Part shown: in pieces, positions 1 to 5,963 of the stretch
How positions within the stretch are numbered: position 1 is the stretch's first letter
Layout of the letters: each line of letters starts with the position of its first letter
IMG/VR virus record: IMGVR_UViG_3300046311_000220
Coordinates: 1 to 35,906 of that record
Source: a virus
Direction: 5' to 3' (one strand)
DNA length: 35,906 bases
Translations under genes and position numbers: made by a program
The notes under the pieces: model-generated
The model's database searches: none
Seen by the model: only the letters and a program-made list of their open reading frames with translations
Told to the model about the DNA's origin: nothing

Positions 1-2
1 AT

Positions 3-89
3 ATCATGAGAAAAGCAATCCCAAACGTGTTCAGCAATGGGATAGAGGGTTTAGTAGTACACCCAGTAAGGATAAAAACTTACAAATGA
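3..89 (+). CDS. C-terminal fragment of an unidentified gene (or very short ORF)
   Basis: The frame is open from the left edge and ends at a TGA at 87-89. The only ATG inside the window is at 6, giving 27 residues that end in VRIKTYK. In T4 the clamp gene 45 precedes 44, but these residues do not resemble the gp45 C-terminus. It may be the tail of a gene lying to the left. No function can be given. Confidence 0.25.
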   Translation: MMRKAIPNVFSNGIEGLVVHPVRIKTYK

Positions 90-167
90 GTAGTAAAGAC
101 TTAAATGTCTATATTATTCGATACTATATTGTCAATGTAGTACACAATTCCAAAATTTTAACAAATA

Positions 168-455
168 ATGAAAAAAATATTAATAACTAATGGATATGGT
201 GCTGGCTGGAGTACATGGAACCCAGCCAACCAAGAATGTCTTACTGACCCAACTATTATTGCTATGGTTGAAGCCAATACTTCATCAACAGATATTGAAA
301 ATAAAGCTAAAGAAATGTGGGCAGATGGTTATTGGGGCGGCGGTGATAATTTAAAAGTAATAGAAGTAGAGGAAGCAACAGACTTTAGGATAATTGAGCA
401 TGACGGGTGGGAAGATATTATGTACAAAACTGATTATAATTGGATTATTTTGTGA
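168..455 (+). CDS. Conserved small phage protein (GAGWSTWN type), function unknown
   Basis: A 95-residue acidic protein that begins MKKILITNGYGAGWSTWN. From memory, this N-terminal GAGWSTWN signature, followed by a helical middle and a G-rich LGG/WGGG stretch, recurs in small unknown proteins of cyanophages and bacteria. There are no cysteines suggesting a metal site, no signal peptide and no membrane segment. No Shine-Dalgarno sequence precedes the ATG, as for many genes here. It is separated from the next small gene by an extended -10 element near 496. The gene is considered real because codon use and length fit its neighbours. The function is unknown. Confidence 0.7.
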   Translation: MKKILITNGYGAGWSTWNPANQECLTDPTIIAMVEANTSSTDIENKAKEMWADGYWGGGDNLKVIEVEEATDFRIIEHDGWEDIMYKTDYNWIIL

Positions 456-491
456 TGACAAGAATATTAAAATTTGTAATAATAGAAATGT

Positions 492-501
492 GTGTTAAAA
501 T
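492..501 (+). promoter_or_regulatory. Extended -10 promoter (TGTGTTAAAAT)
   Basis: The string TGTGTTAAAAT (492-501 and neighbours; -10 hexamer TAAAAT at 496-501) matches the extended -10 form TGnTATAAT seen before many genes in this window. It lies 30 bases before the ATG at 531. No clear -35 was found. Confidence 0.45.
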
Positions 502-530
502 AATAATATAAACCTATCTTAATTTAATTA

Positions 531-662
531 ATGTTTAGTACTGCAATTGGCATTTGTCTACTTTTGGTTATGTTTTGTGGTACCATAGCACTTTTGGAGA
601 TATTGTTAATTAATATTTTGGATTTTTTTGAATATATTGTAGAATATTGGCACAGAAAATAA
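531..662 (+). CDS. 43-residue single-pass membrane protein
   Basis: The short ORF starts at an ATG at 531 and ends with TAA at 660-662. Residues 4-32 are strongly hydrophobic (AIGICLLLVMFCGTIALLEI and onward), followed by an aromatic and charged tail ending YWHRK. This is the pattern of a single membrane-spanning helix with a positively charged cytoplasmic end. An extended -10 promoter lies 30 bases upstream, and gp44 follows. No family is recognised. It might be an accessory membrane protein, but this is inference. Confidence 0.5.
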   Translation: MFSTAIGICLLLVMFCGTIALLEILLINILDFFEYIVEYWHRK

Positions 663-672
663 CAACATTATT

Positions 673-693
673 TGCCTCACCTAAGGTGAGGCA
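673..693 (+). promoter_or_regulatory. Hairpin in the gp44 leader (9-bp stem, 3-base loop)
   Basis: TGCCTCACC (673-681) and GGTGAGGCA (685-693) form a perfect 9-bp stem around TAA. No T-run follows, so it is unlikely to be a simple terminator. It sits about 50 bases before the gp44 ATG and would be in the leader if transcription starts near the promoter at 496. It could be a leader hairpin or an attenuator. Confidence 0.5.
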
Positions 694-745
694 TTCTAGT
701 CACCTCTCAGAGTATATTTGTAAATTAATCCCACAATCGAAAAAA

Positions 746-1699
746 ATGGAAGAGTATTTGTTTGTAGAGAAATATGCACCCAGAACTGTAGATCAGTGCA
801 TTTTACCATCAGAAATCAAGAAAGTATTTATAGAATATAGAAATACTGGCAATATTCCTAATTTGATCCTTACATCTCCGCCAGGTGTTGGCAAAACTTC
901 GAGTATTAAGGCATTAGTAAGAGATTTAGGAATGGATCTATTGTTCGTGAATGGGAGTAATGAGGGACGTTATCTAGATACTATCAGAGATAAGGTTGTG
1001 CAATTTTGTTCGTCTGTATCGATGCTGAATGACTCACCAAAAAAGAAAGTTGTTATTTTGGATGAGTTTGACAATACATTAGATAACGTACAGTTATGTT
1101 TAAGAGGGGTAATTGAAGAATTTCAATCTAATGTTATTTTTGTATTTACGGCAAATAATTATAATAAAATTCTCCCAGCCATCATTTCAAGATGTAGTAC
1201 TATTGAGTATGTGATACCAAAAGAAGAAAAGAAGCAAATGATGATCGAGGTTTATAAGCGATTAGAATTTGTTCTCAATGAAGAAAATATTTCTTTTGAA
1301 AAACCTGTGTTAATCTCACTAGTAAAGAATTTATTTCCTGATATTCGCAAAATATTTAATGAAGTACAAAGGCATTCTGTAGGTGGGGTGTTAGATGGTT
1401 CTGCTTTCATTATAACTACTAATGATAAAATAACTCAATTAGTTGAATTGATGAGAAATAAAAAATTTGAGCAGATCCGCATTTGGGTATCTACTCACAA
1501 CAATCATCTCACTAACTCTTATCGTTTACTATATGATGCGTTAAGATTGGTTTTAGAGGATGCTGGGATTGCTCAATGTATTTTGATCATAGCTGATTAT
1601 CAACATAAAGCAAATTTTGCTGTCGATCAAGAAATCAACTATCTTGCTATGATCGTGTCGATAGCCTATGATCCCGATGTCAGGTGGTTAAACAAGTAA
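746..1699 (+). CDS. 44: Sliding-clamp loader large subunit, gp44-like AAA+ ATPase
   Basis: This protein loads the phage sliding clamp onto primer-template DNA together with gp62. The ATG at 746 gives 317 residues beginning MEEYLFVEKYAPRTVDQCIL, which aligns with the start of T4 gp44 (EQKYRPSTIDECIL). An upstream in-frame TTG at 647 would add 33 residues with no counterpart and is rejected. Visible motifs are Walker A SPPGVGKTS (about 44-52, Lys50), Walker B VVILDEFD (about 102-109) and the clamp-loader sensor/arginine-finger motif SRC (about 148-150). The length is close to T4 gp44 (319). Two terminators follow directly, and gp62 comes after one intervening nuclease-like gene, so the T4 order 44-62-regA is kept but interrupted. 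Confidence 0.95.
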   Translation: MEEYLFVEKYAPRTVDQCILPSEIKKVFIEYRNTGNIPNLILTSPPGVGKTSSIKALVRDLGMDLLFVNGSNEGRYLDTIRDKVVQFCSSVSMLNDSPKKKVVILDEFDNTLDNVQLCLRGVIEEFQSNVIFVFTANNYNKILPAIISRCSTIEYVIPKEEKKQMMIEVYKRLEFVLNEENISFEKPVLISLVKNLFPDIRKIFNEVQRHSVGGVLDGSAFIITTNDKITQLVELMRNKKFEQIRIWVSTHNNHLTNSYRLLYDALRLVLEDAGIAQCILIIADYQHKANFAVDQEINYLAMIVSIAYDPDVRWLNK

Positions 1700-1718
1700 A
1701 ATTTATTTATTATTTTTT

Positions 1719-1745
1719 ATATCCCTAATGATAGGGATATTTTTA
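1719..1745 (+). terminator. Rho-independent terminator after gp44
   Basis: A 9-bp stem ATATCCCTA (1719-1727) pairs with TAGGGATAT (1732-1740) around the loop ATGA and is followed by TTTTT. It starts 20 bases after the gp44 stop. Confidence 0.85.
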
Positions 1746-1774
1746 TATATGTTAATTTATTGATATATATGTGC

Positions 1775-1804
1775 CCTACTTTAATTAAAGTAGGAATTTT
1801 TTTT
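1775..1804 (+). terminator. Second terminator: 20-base perfect palindrome plus T-run
   Basis: CCTACTTTAA (1775-1784) is followed directly by its reverse complement TTAAAGTAGG (1785-1794), then AA and a run of nine T. In RNA, the central bases would open to form the loop. Together with the hairpin at 1719 it makes a tandem terminator isolating gp44 from the next gene. Confidence 0.85.
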
Positions 1805-1860
1805 AGATAAACGAATAAAACCCTGCTAAATACTTATGTAATGCAACGTAAGTATGATAA

Positions 1861-2379
1861 ATGGTAGATTTCAGTAAGTTTGACTGGGTGAGTATTTTTA
1901 ATGTAGTGGCATCTACTGCAAAAATGACTAATAATCAGCGCAGATGTTTAAGAACCGAGATCATAGAATTAGCATTATCAAAGCATTCTGGTGGGCAACT
2001 CAAATATGTGGGCGACTCAATGAATGGATGTGACTTTATTGATAATGATAATATTCGCTACGAGTGTAAATCCAGACAAAAGATGTTTTCTAAATCCAGA
2101 AATGGTTGTACTAAAGAAATAATACTAAAGAACTTTTACAGAAAATCGGAACCCATATCTCACCAAACATTCGATCATATGATTATGATGGATTCTACAG
2201 AAAATTCTATTGGAGTAGTTGATTATGAAACAGCCATCAAATACAGTAATATTACCGATAGTATTATAACTACCAAGATAGCATTGAATGAAATTAACTA
2301 TGTGACAGAAAAAGTTGTTACTAATAATGTCATTGATTTTGAGCAAACCTTGAATACATTAATATTTGCCTCTATTTGA
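1861..2379 (+). CDS. Putative PD-(D/E)XK-type endonuclease inserted between gp44 and gp62
   Basis: A 172-residue protein. The segment around residues 56-72 (DFIDNDNIRYECKS) has the spacing of a restriction-type PD-(D/E)XK active site: an acidic residue at the end of one strand, then E-C-K in the next. Residues 22-40 (helical, with TEIIELALSKHS) fit the helix that precedes such a core. The rest has no motif that is recognised. In T4 the loader genes 44 and 62 are adjacent; here this gene, two terminators and its own leader separate them, suggesting a late insertion. It may be a restriction-like or free-standing homing nuclease. The family call is moderate and the catalytic assignment is an inference from one motif. 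Confidence 0.5.
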   Translation: MVDFSKFDWVSIFNVVASTAKMTNNQRRCLRTEIIELALSKHSGGQLKYVGDSMNGCDFIDNDNIRYECKSRQKMFSKSRNGCTKEIILKNFYRKSEPISHQTFDHMIMMDSTENSIGVVDYETAIKYSNITDSIITTKIALNEINYVTEKVVTNNVIDFEQTLNTLIFASI

Positions 2380-2404
2380 CAATTTAATATAAATCTATTA
2401 TAAT
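2376..2404 (+). promoter_or_regulatory. Sigma70-type promoter before gp62
   Basis: TTGACA (2376-2381), a spacer of exactly 17 bases, then TATAAT (2399-2404). Both hexamers match the bacterial consensus fully. The -35 overlaps the stop codon of the nuclease-like gene, and gp62 starts at 2433. This gives gp62-regA a promoter independent of gp44. Confidence 0.85.
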
Positions 2405-2432
2405 AGTATATGACTGACTCGAAATAAATAAA

Positions 2433-2816
2433 ATGGCACATTCTCTTACCGATTTGCTGAAGGATATAAATGTAAATAAGAAAAATATTATCAGGAATAG
2501 CGAAGATAAAAAATATCCATTATATTCAGTGTTAAAATGCTTGAACGGGATAGATACACTATTATTAGTTAATGAATTAAATCTACGAACTGGGATAGAA
2601 CCAGCAGTAGCATATGATTATCTAATAAGTATTATCCCAAGAAAGACTAGATACAATAAGTGGATAAAAACTCAAACTAATCCTGATATTGATTTGATTA
2701 TGGAATTTTACTCTTACAGCAGAGATAAGGCGGTCATCTCATTAGAACTTTTAACCCCACAGCAACTTACGGAAATTAGAAATTGTTATGACATCAGCAG
2801 TAGCAGAAAAAAATAG
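2433..2816 (+). CDS. 62: Clamp loader small subunit, gp62-like
   Basis: gp62 is the single non-ATPase subunit that completes the gp44/62 clamp loader. The 127-residue product is shorter than T4 gp62 (187), as in many cyanophages. The diagnostic part is DYLISIIPRKTRYNKWIK (about residues 82-99), matching FNYLMAAVPRGKRYGKWAK of T4. The N-terminus is poorly conserved. A consensus sigma70 promoter lies just upstream, and the end overlaps the regA frame by 29 bases if RegA starts at 2788, pointing to coupled translation. Identification rests on the PR-x-RY-x-KW motif and gene order. Confidence 0.85.
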   Translation: MAHSLTDLLKDINVNKKNIIRNSEDKKYPLYSVLKCLNGIDTLLLVNELNLRTGIEPAVAYDYLISIIPRKTRYNKWIKTQTNPDIDLIMEFYSYSRDKAVISLELLTPQQLTEIRNCYDISSSRKK

Positions 2817-3261
2817 TTCCGACCAATCTACAGAAATCATCCCTCCATATACTCGACCATCTATTGTAGATTGGTCGGAAGAAATGATGGTAGAGATTAC
2901 TTTACCAAAAACCTCTAATTATAAAAAGGTCTACGAGATTCTTACTAGAATTGGCGTGGTATCTAAAGACCAAAAAACACTTTATCAGAGTTGCCATATT
3001 CTCAAAATGGATGACAAACTTTGGTTAGTACACTTTAAAGAATTGTTTGCTTTGCGCGGTAATGGTTCTACCTTTTCCACTGAAGATCTTCGCCGCCGTC
3101 AATCTATTATTGCATTATTGACGCAATGGAATTATATTACTCCTGTAGTTATGCGTCCAGAATATTCAGAGAAGGTTGATACACGGGGGATCGTGGTTTT
3201 ACCAACTTCACAAAAAGTTAATTGGTCGTTAGAGACAAAATATAGTTTACTACAAAATTAA
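2788..3261 (+). CDS. regA: RegA translational repressor
   Basis: RegA binds the start regions of early phage mRNAs and represses their translation. From the methionines at codons 33-34 the protein reads MVEITLPKTSNYKKVYEILT, aligning with the T4 RegA start (MIEITLKKPEDF), and LYQSCHILKMDD plus VHFKELF match the conserved core LYQSCHIL and VHFKEM. Two starts are possible: ATG 2788, which gives a 32-residue N-terminal extension rich in S, P and E and overlaps gp62, or ATG 2884/2887, which gives the T4 length (about 125). I keep the long form because the frame is open and overlaps gp62, but the short one is equally defensible. A hairpin follows the stop. Confidence 0.92.
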   Translation: MTSAVAEKNSSDQSTEIIPPYTRPSIVDWSEEMMVEITLPKTSNYKKVYEILTRIGVVSKDQKTLYQSCHILKMDDKLWLVHFKELFALRGNGSTFSTEDLRRRQSIIALLTQWNYITPVVMRPEYSEKVDTRGIVVLPTSQKVNWSLETKYSLLQN

Positions 3262-3263
3262 AT

Positions 3264-3279
3264 TTATTAAATTTAATAA
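3264..3279. repeat. 16-base palindrome TTATTAAATTTAATAA, copy 1
   Basis: Exact copy, just after the regA stop. Its right half overlaps the 5' arm of the hairpin at 3273-3313. Other exact copies are at 10057, 18417, 23146, 27720 and 33264, and a shortened one is at 10143. Confidence 0.85.
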
Positions 3280-3313
3280 TCACTTTCTAACTTGTATGGG
3301 GAGTGATTATTAA
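3273..3313 (+). terminator. Hairpin after regA (12-bp stem)
   Basis: TTAATAATCACT (3273-3284) pairs perfectly with AGTGATTATTAA (3302-3313) around a 17-base loop. No clear T-run follows, so termination efficiency is uncertain. It separates regA from the late-promoter module that starts a few bases later. Confidence 0.55.
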
Positions 3314-3332
3314 TATGTGCTGAGAGTGCCCC

Positions 3333-3394
3333 AAAATGCTCTATAACGCACGGAATTCATAAATATGATTACTAGTATATAATCATAATAAACT
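3333..3394 (+). promoter_or_regulatory. Late-promoter module, copy A (late -10 CATAAATA at 3358-3365)
   Basis: AATGCTCTATAACGCACG lies 5' of CATAAATA, followed by TGATTACTAGTA and a leader ending TCATAATAAACT before the ATG at 3395. T4 late promoters need only TATAAATA or close variants. The conserved blocks on both sides recur at 21846, 25304, 32968 and, inverted, at 27782-27825. It should drive the nucleotidyltransferase gene late in infection. Confidence 0.75.
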
Positions 3395-4084
3395 ATGCTT
3401 TTAGAGGAATATATTCAGACGTTGAGATATCATTCTGTACTGAATCCTAAGTTATTCACGAATAACAAATTGAAATCACAAATTAGGGATAAGTTGATTC
3501 AGATAGCTAATTTATTTGCAATAGATTGTAATATATCACAAAAACAGATAATAGACTATTATCTGGTTGGTGCTAATGCCCACTATAATTATACAGAATT
3601 GTCTGATATAGATGTACATATAATTATTGATTTTAGAACAATCAATGGTGGCGATATCGATCTTGCAGATTACTATAAAGATAAGAAAGAATTATTTACA
3701 GATAATCACACTATTACTATAGAAGGGTATCCAGTTGAGTTATATGTACAGGATGTTTCCCAACTATCACCAAAAGGACAGGGGATTTATTCATTAACTC
3801 AAAATAAATTTTTAATTAAACCACAACAGGTAGAGATTGATTATAATGATCCTAAACTAATTTCTAAAATAGAATCGTATATTAAGAAGATTGATAATAC
3901 AGACAGTATAGAAGAAATGCGAAAATTAAAAACTAAATTAAAGAATATGAGAACAATTGGATTGACGAGAGTAGGGGAATTTTCTATTGAAAATTTGACA
4001 GTAAAATCTCTTAGAAATTTGGGGTATATTGAAAAATTACAAGATAAATATAAATCTTTACTAGATAAAGCTTTATCGATTTGA
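3395..4084 (+). CDS. Polymerase-beta-type nucleotidyltransferase
   Basis: A 229-residue protein. Residues about 51-73 read YYLVGANAHYNYTELSDIDV: a glycine turn followed after about ten residues by S-D-I-D-V-H, the paired-aspartate metal-binding motif of the polymerase-beta nucleotidyltransferase superfamily (GS-x-x-x-G...SDIDL). The third acid is probably in the strand PVELYVQD (about 117-124). The C-terminal third is a lysine-rich helical region. Similar stand-alone nucleotidyltransferases occur in T4-like phages, but their substrate is not known to me. Transcription is probably from late-promoter module A, immediately upstream. Confidence 0.75.
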   Translation: MLLEEYIQTLRYHSVLNPKLFTNNKLKSQIRDKLIQIANLFAIDCNISQKQIIDYYLVGANAHYNYTELSDIDVHIIIDFRTINGGDIDLADYYKDKKELFTDNHTITIEGYPVELYVQDVSQLSPKGQGIYSLTQNKFLIKPQQVEIDYNDPKLISKIESYIKKIDNTDSIEEMRKLKTKLKNMRTIGLTRVGEFSIENLTVKSLRNLGYIEKLQDKYKSLLDKALSI

Positions 4085-4109
4085 CATTTAATCAAATTAA
4101 TGTTAAACT
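4081..4109 (+). promoter_or_regulatory. Sigma70-type extended -10 promoter
   Basis: TTGACA (4081-4086), 17 bases, then TGT-TAAACT with the hexamer at 4104-4109. It lies 28 bases before the ATG at 4137, and its -35 overlaps the preceding stop codon. Confidence 0.65.
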
Positions 4110-4136
4110 AAAACTAGTTGATTAACTTTAACAGTA

Positions 4137-4496
4137 ATGAAAAAAAGTCAAGAACACTATAATTTAGATCCTAAAGGGTATGGAAAATTTTTATCAGAAG
4201 TAGTAGAAGAATGTCATGGTTGGTTGAGTAATGTTTCTTGGGATTATATGCAGGAATGGGAGCAATTAGAATTGATAACTATTGCTACCGAGTTTATCGA
4301 TTTGATGATTCGTCATATTGTAGAAAATTTAGAATTTTCTAATGAAGAACTTGGGTATACTCTTTATGAGATTACTTATCCATATTGGTTCGATCAATAT
4401 GGAGATATAGAATATGTGTGGGAAGGATACGAAGATTGGCAAAAAGAATCATTTACATCACTAGCACAAGAATTAATGGTACTAATATCATGCTAA
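4137..4496 (+). CDS. Unknown acidic, tryptophan-rich small protein
   Basis: 119 residues, strongly acidic and rich in W and Y, predicted mostly helical from composition. No family was recognised. It has its own promoter at 4081-4109, and its end overlaps the start of the next gene by 7 bases (ATG at 4490), indicating coupled translation with it. Confidence 0.6.
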   Translation: MKKSQEHYNLDPKGYGKFLSEVVEECHGWLSNVSWDYMQEWEQLELITIATEFIDLMIRHIVENLEFSNEELGYTLYEITYPYWFDQYGDIEYVWEGYEDWQKESFTSLAQELMVLISC

Positions 4497-4822
4497 AAGT
4501 CATAGAATTAATTACCCGTCGATTGCTAATCGGAGAAGTGAGTATACTGGAAGATGAACCAGCATTGATTATTCAGAATAGCTATTGTGTGGATTATGGT
4601 ATGGAACTAATAAAGTATCCCTTCCATTCAGATGAGAATAATACAATATTAAATTCTGCAAATATACTCACTATATATACACCCAATGATGAGTTGACTG
4701 AATTGTATTTAAAGCATCCACAATATCCTGATATTTTAGCAGATGAGCAAGACGAAGATGCAACTGCTATATTGAATACATTGTATGTGGATGATGTGGA
4801 AGTAGGGGTAGAAGATTATTAA
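4490..4822 (+). CDS. Conserved cyanophage-type small beta protein, function unknown
   Basis: Starting at ATG 4490 (TCATGCTAA, overlapping the stop of the previous gene), the product is 110 residues: MLKVIELITRRLLIGEV, then DEPALIIQNSYCV, YPFHSDENNTILNSANILTI and an acidic tail. The pattern of a short strand, I-G-E-V, a 'P-x-L-I-x-N-x-Y' strand and a 'PF-x-SDE...ILTI' segment is one I recall from unknown T4-like cyanophage proteins that look like small Sm-like or beta-barrel domains; that fold is inference. A longer frame from 4385 is ignored because it overlaps the previous gene fully. Confidence 0.65.
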   Translation: MLKVIELITRRLLIGEVSILEDEPALIIQNSYCVDYGMELIKYPFHSDENNTILNSANILTIYTPNDELTELYLKHPQYPDILADEQDEDATAILNTLYVDDVEVGVEDY

Positions 4823-5027
4823 GAATACTAGTCCAAAAAATTCAAATTCTATAAAAAATGTTCCTAAAAATTGTTGTTTTTATTGTGGAATTCAATTTGG
4901 AAACTTTAGTCCATCCTCAGATAAAAAAATGCTCGTAACTAATGGTGATGAAATAATTGGTTGGATGTGTGGTGCTGGTTGTGGTACGAATGATGATTTG
5001 TGTGATGATAATAATGAATTGATTTGA
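4815..5027 (+). CDS. Possible cysteine-cluster (zinc-binding) mini-protein without a normal start
   Basis: The frame ending at TGA 5025-5027 encodes NCCFYCGIQFG, then GWMCGAGCGTNDDLCDD: CxxC and CxxxC pairs typical of a small zinc ribbon. The first ATG in frame is at 4929 and would remove the first cysteine pair. The frame is open back to about 4812, and an AGGGG at 4803-4808 lies 7-10 bases before two ATT codons at 4815 and 4818. So either an ATT start is used, the gene is truncated, or there is a frameshift from the preceding gene. The coding signal is supported only by the cysteine pattern. Confidence 0.35.
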   Translation: MIKNTSPKNSNSIKNVPKNCCFYCGIQFGNFSPSSDKKMLVTNGDEIIGWMCGAGCGTNDDLCDDNNELI

Positions 5028-5064
5028 CAATAACAATTAATAGTATTATAATTATAATTATAAT
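5024..5064 (+). promoter_or_regulatory. Promoter with three tandem -10 hexamers
   Basis: TTGACA (5024-5029) is followed 17 bases later by TATAAT (5047-5052), which is directly repeated at 5053-5058 and 5059-5064. Only the first is at the optimal spacing. It lies at the left boundary of the IS605-like segment, so it may direct transcription into it. Confidence 0.6.
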
Positions 5065-5121
5065 TATCGGAGATTTGGGTAAAAACCCCGTCCTGAAGGA
5101 CGGCTTTCTCCTAATTACTCC

Positions 5122-5150
5122 TTGACTTTCTATATTTTCTCCGCTATAAT
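5122..5150 (+). promoter_or_regulatory. Sigma70-type promoter inside the IS605-like segment
   Basis: TTGACT (5122-5127), 17 bases, TATAAT (5145-5150). It would start a transcript near 5157 running through the structured segment. Confidence 0.65.
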
Positions 5151-5156
5151 ATATAC

Positions 5157-5371
5157 ATAGAATAAACTAAACAAAAACCAAGTTTACAATATTCTATATC
5201 AATCAAAATGGAAAAAAGTCGGCATCGGTCATGGGCACGACTATAAATGTGCGGTGAGAGCAGGTAAGACTAAATAGTAACCCCGTAAGGGGTAATTAGA
5301 TAGCAATTGTTCTGAGAAACGCAAAGGAATCCCTGAGCGAAGCGATGCTTTAGCACAGGGAGGTATGTCAA
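5157..5371 (+). ncRNA. Candidate omega-RNA-like non-coding RNA
   Basis: Starting from the promoter at 5122-5150, about 215 nt contain no convincing ORF but several stems: CCCC-GTAA-GGGG (5281-5292), CCCTG...CAGGG (about 5331-5360) and TGCT-TTA-GCA inside it. The 3' boundary GTATGTCAA is the point where, in TnpB systems, the scaffold ends and the guide begins; the bases that follow (CTGTTATTTTGTATAA) would then be the guide. There is no TnpB in the window. It may be inert debris. Confidence 0.4.
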
Positions 5372-5686
5372 CTGTTATTTTGTATAAACAAGTTGATTCC
5401 AGTATTAATATTAATAATTTTGTTAAGATACCTGCAAAATTAAACAATATTTATGGGAAAATTAGTAAATTCAAGGCTATGTTGGTTAATGATAAAGTAG
5501 ATCATTATATATTGGATTTTAGCCACAATAATACTACTGGTTTACTAACTGAACAATTATTTTTTTCCAGATAAATCAACTACTAATATACAAAAAATAA
5601 TTGATGATAATTACTGTGTCGATTTAGTATTTGATGAATTCAAAACTGTTCAACCCATCCCTTTATTACAGAAAAATTGTGACTAG
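5365..5686 (+). pseudogene. Unknown gene broken by a frameshift at a T7 run; start codon supplied by the IS605-like end
   Basis: The first frame (ATG 5365, stop 5572-5574) gives 69 residues ending EQLFFSR. Removing one T from the run of seven before CCAGATAAATC gives EQLFFPDKSTTNIQKII and continues without a stop to TAG at 5684-5686, about 106 residues in all. The ATG lies within GTATGTCAA, the right end of the IS605-like segment, so an original upstream part may have been replaced. The 3' part overlaps the next gene (5634) in another frame. No family was recognised. Sequence error and real decay are both possible. Confidence 0.4.
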
Positions 5687-5960
5687 TTTATTAGAACGTG
5701 ATCCATCATCAATTAAATGGGTCAAGCATACCCTGAAAACAAAAGAATTGGCTGATCCTCGCCCATTAAAATTTAATCCAAAATATCCATCATTTATCAC
5801 AGGATTTTCTGGAGATTATACTACGGTAGTGATGTGGTTGCCGGAATCCGAAAATATATTCAAGTATTATGATGACGCTTTCGACATCAAACGAGAATTG
5901 TTTGATCGGATTGAATTCACTGACCGACTACCACAACCTGATTACTTTATATATTCCTAA
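5634..5960 (+). CDS. Unknown small protein upstream of uvsX
   Basis: ATG 5634 gives 108 residues beginning MNSKLFNPSLYYRKIVTSLL, with a hydrophobic middle strand (YTTVVMWLPES) and ending in PQPDYFIYS. A TTG three bases earlier is ignored. The stop lies 3 bases before the uvsX ATG, so the two are probably cotranscribed and coupled. Composition and this tight spacing support it as a gene. No family was recognised. Confidence 0.6.
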   Translation: MNSKLFNPSLYYRKIVTSLLERDPSSIKWVKHTLKTKELADPRPLKFNPKYPSFITGFSGDYTTVVMWLPESENIFKYYDDAFDIKRELFDRIEFTDRLPQPDYFIYS

Positions 5961-5963
5961 ATC

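Larger units (their letters stand above)
5080..5374 (+). mobile_element. IS200/IS605-type remnant without transposase or tnpB (omega-RNA-like)
   Basis: The segment is visibly GC-richer than its surroundings. On the left, CCGTCC-TGAA-GGACGG (5088-5103) is a subterminal hairpin of the type found at IS605 left ends. On the right, the order AGAAACGCAAAGGAATCCC, an interrupted CCCTG...CAGGG hairpin (5330-5361) and a terminal AGGTATGTCAA (5361-5371) resembles the right ends of cyanobacterial IS605/IS1341 elements, where the same sequence also forms the 3' part of the TnpB guide (omega) RNA. That resemblance is from memory. No TnpA or TnpB frame exists inside, so this is a short, non-autonomous or deleted derivative. 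The exact left end is not resolved. Confidence 0.55.

Noticed and set aside
647-745. Longer gp44 starting at TTG 647
   Set aside because: The extra 33 residues have no counterpart in T4 gp44 and would read through the 43-residue upstream gene and a hairpin; ATG 746 fits the family start.
1832-1860. ATACTTATGTAATGCAACGTAAGTATGA... before the 1861 gene looks like a half-copy of the late module
   Set aside because: Only ATGCAACG and GATAAAT are shared; spacing and the rest differ. It is also a simple inverted repeat.
5241-5447. Minus-strand frame across the IS605-like segment
   Set aside because: It covers the structured right end and has no transposase or TnpB motif; treated as non-coding.
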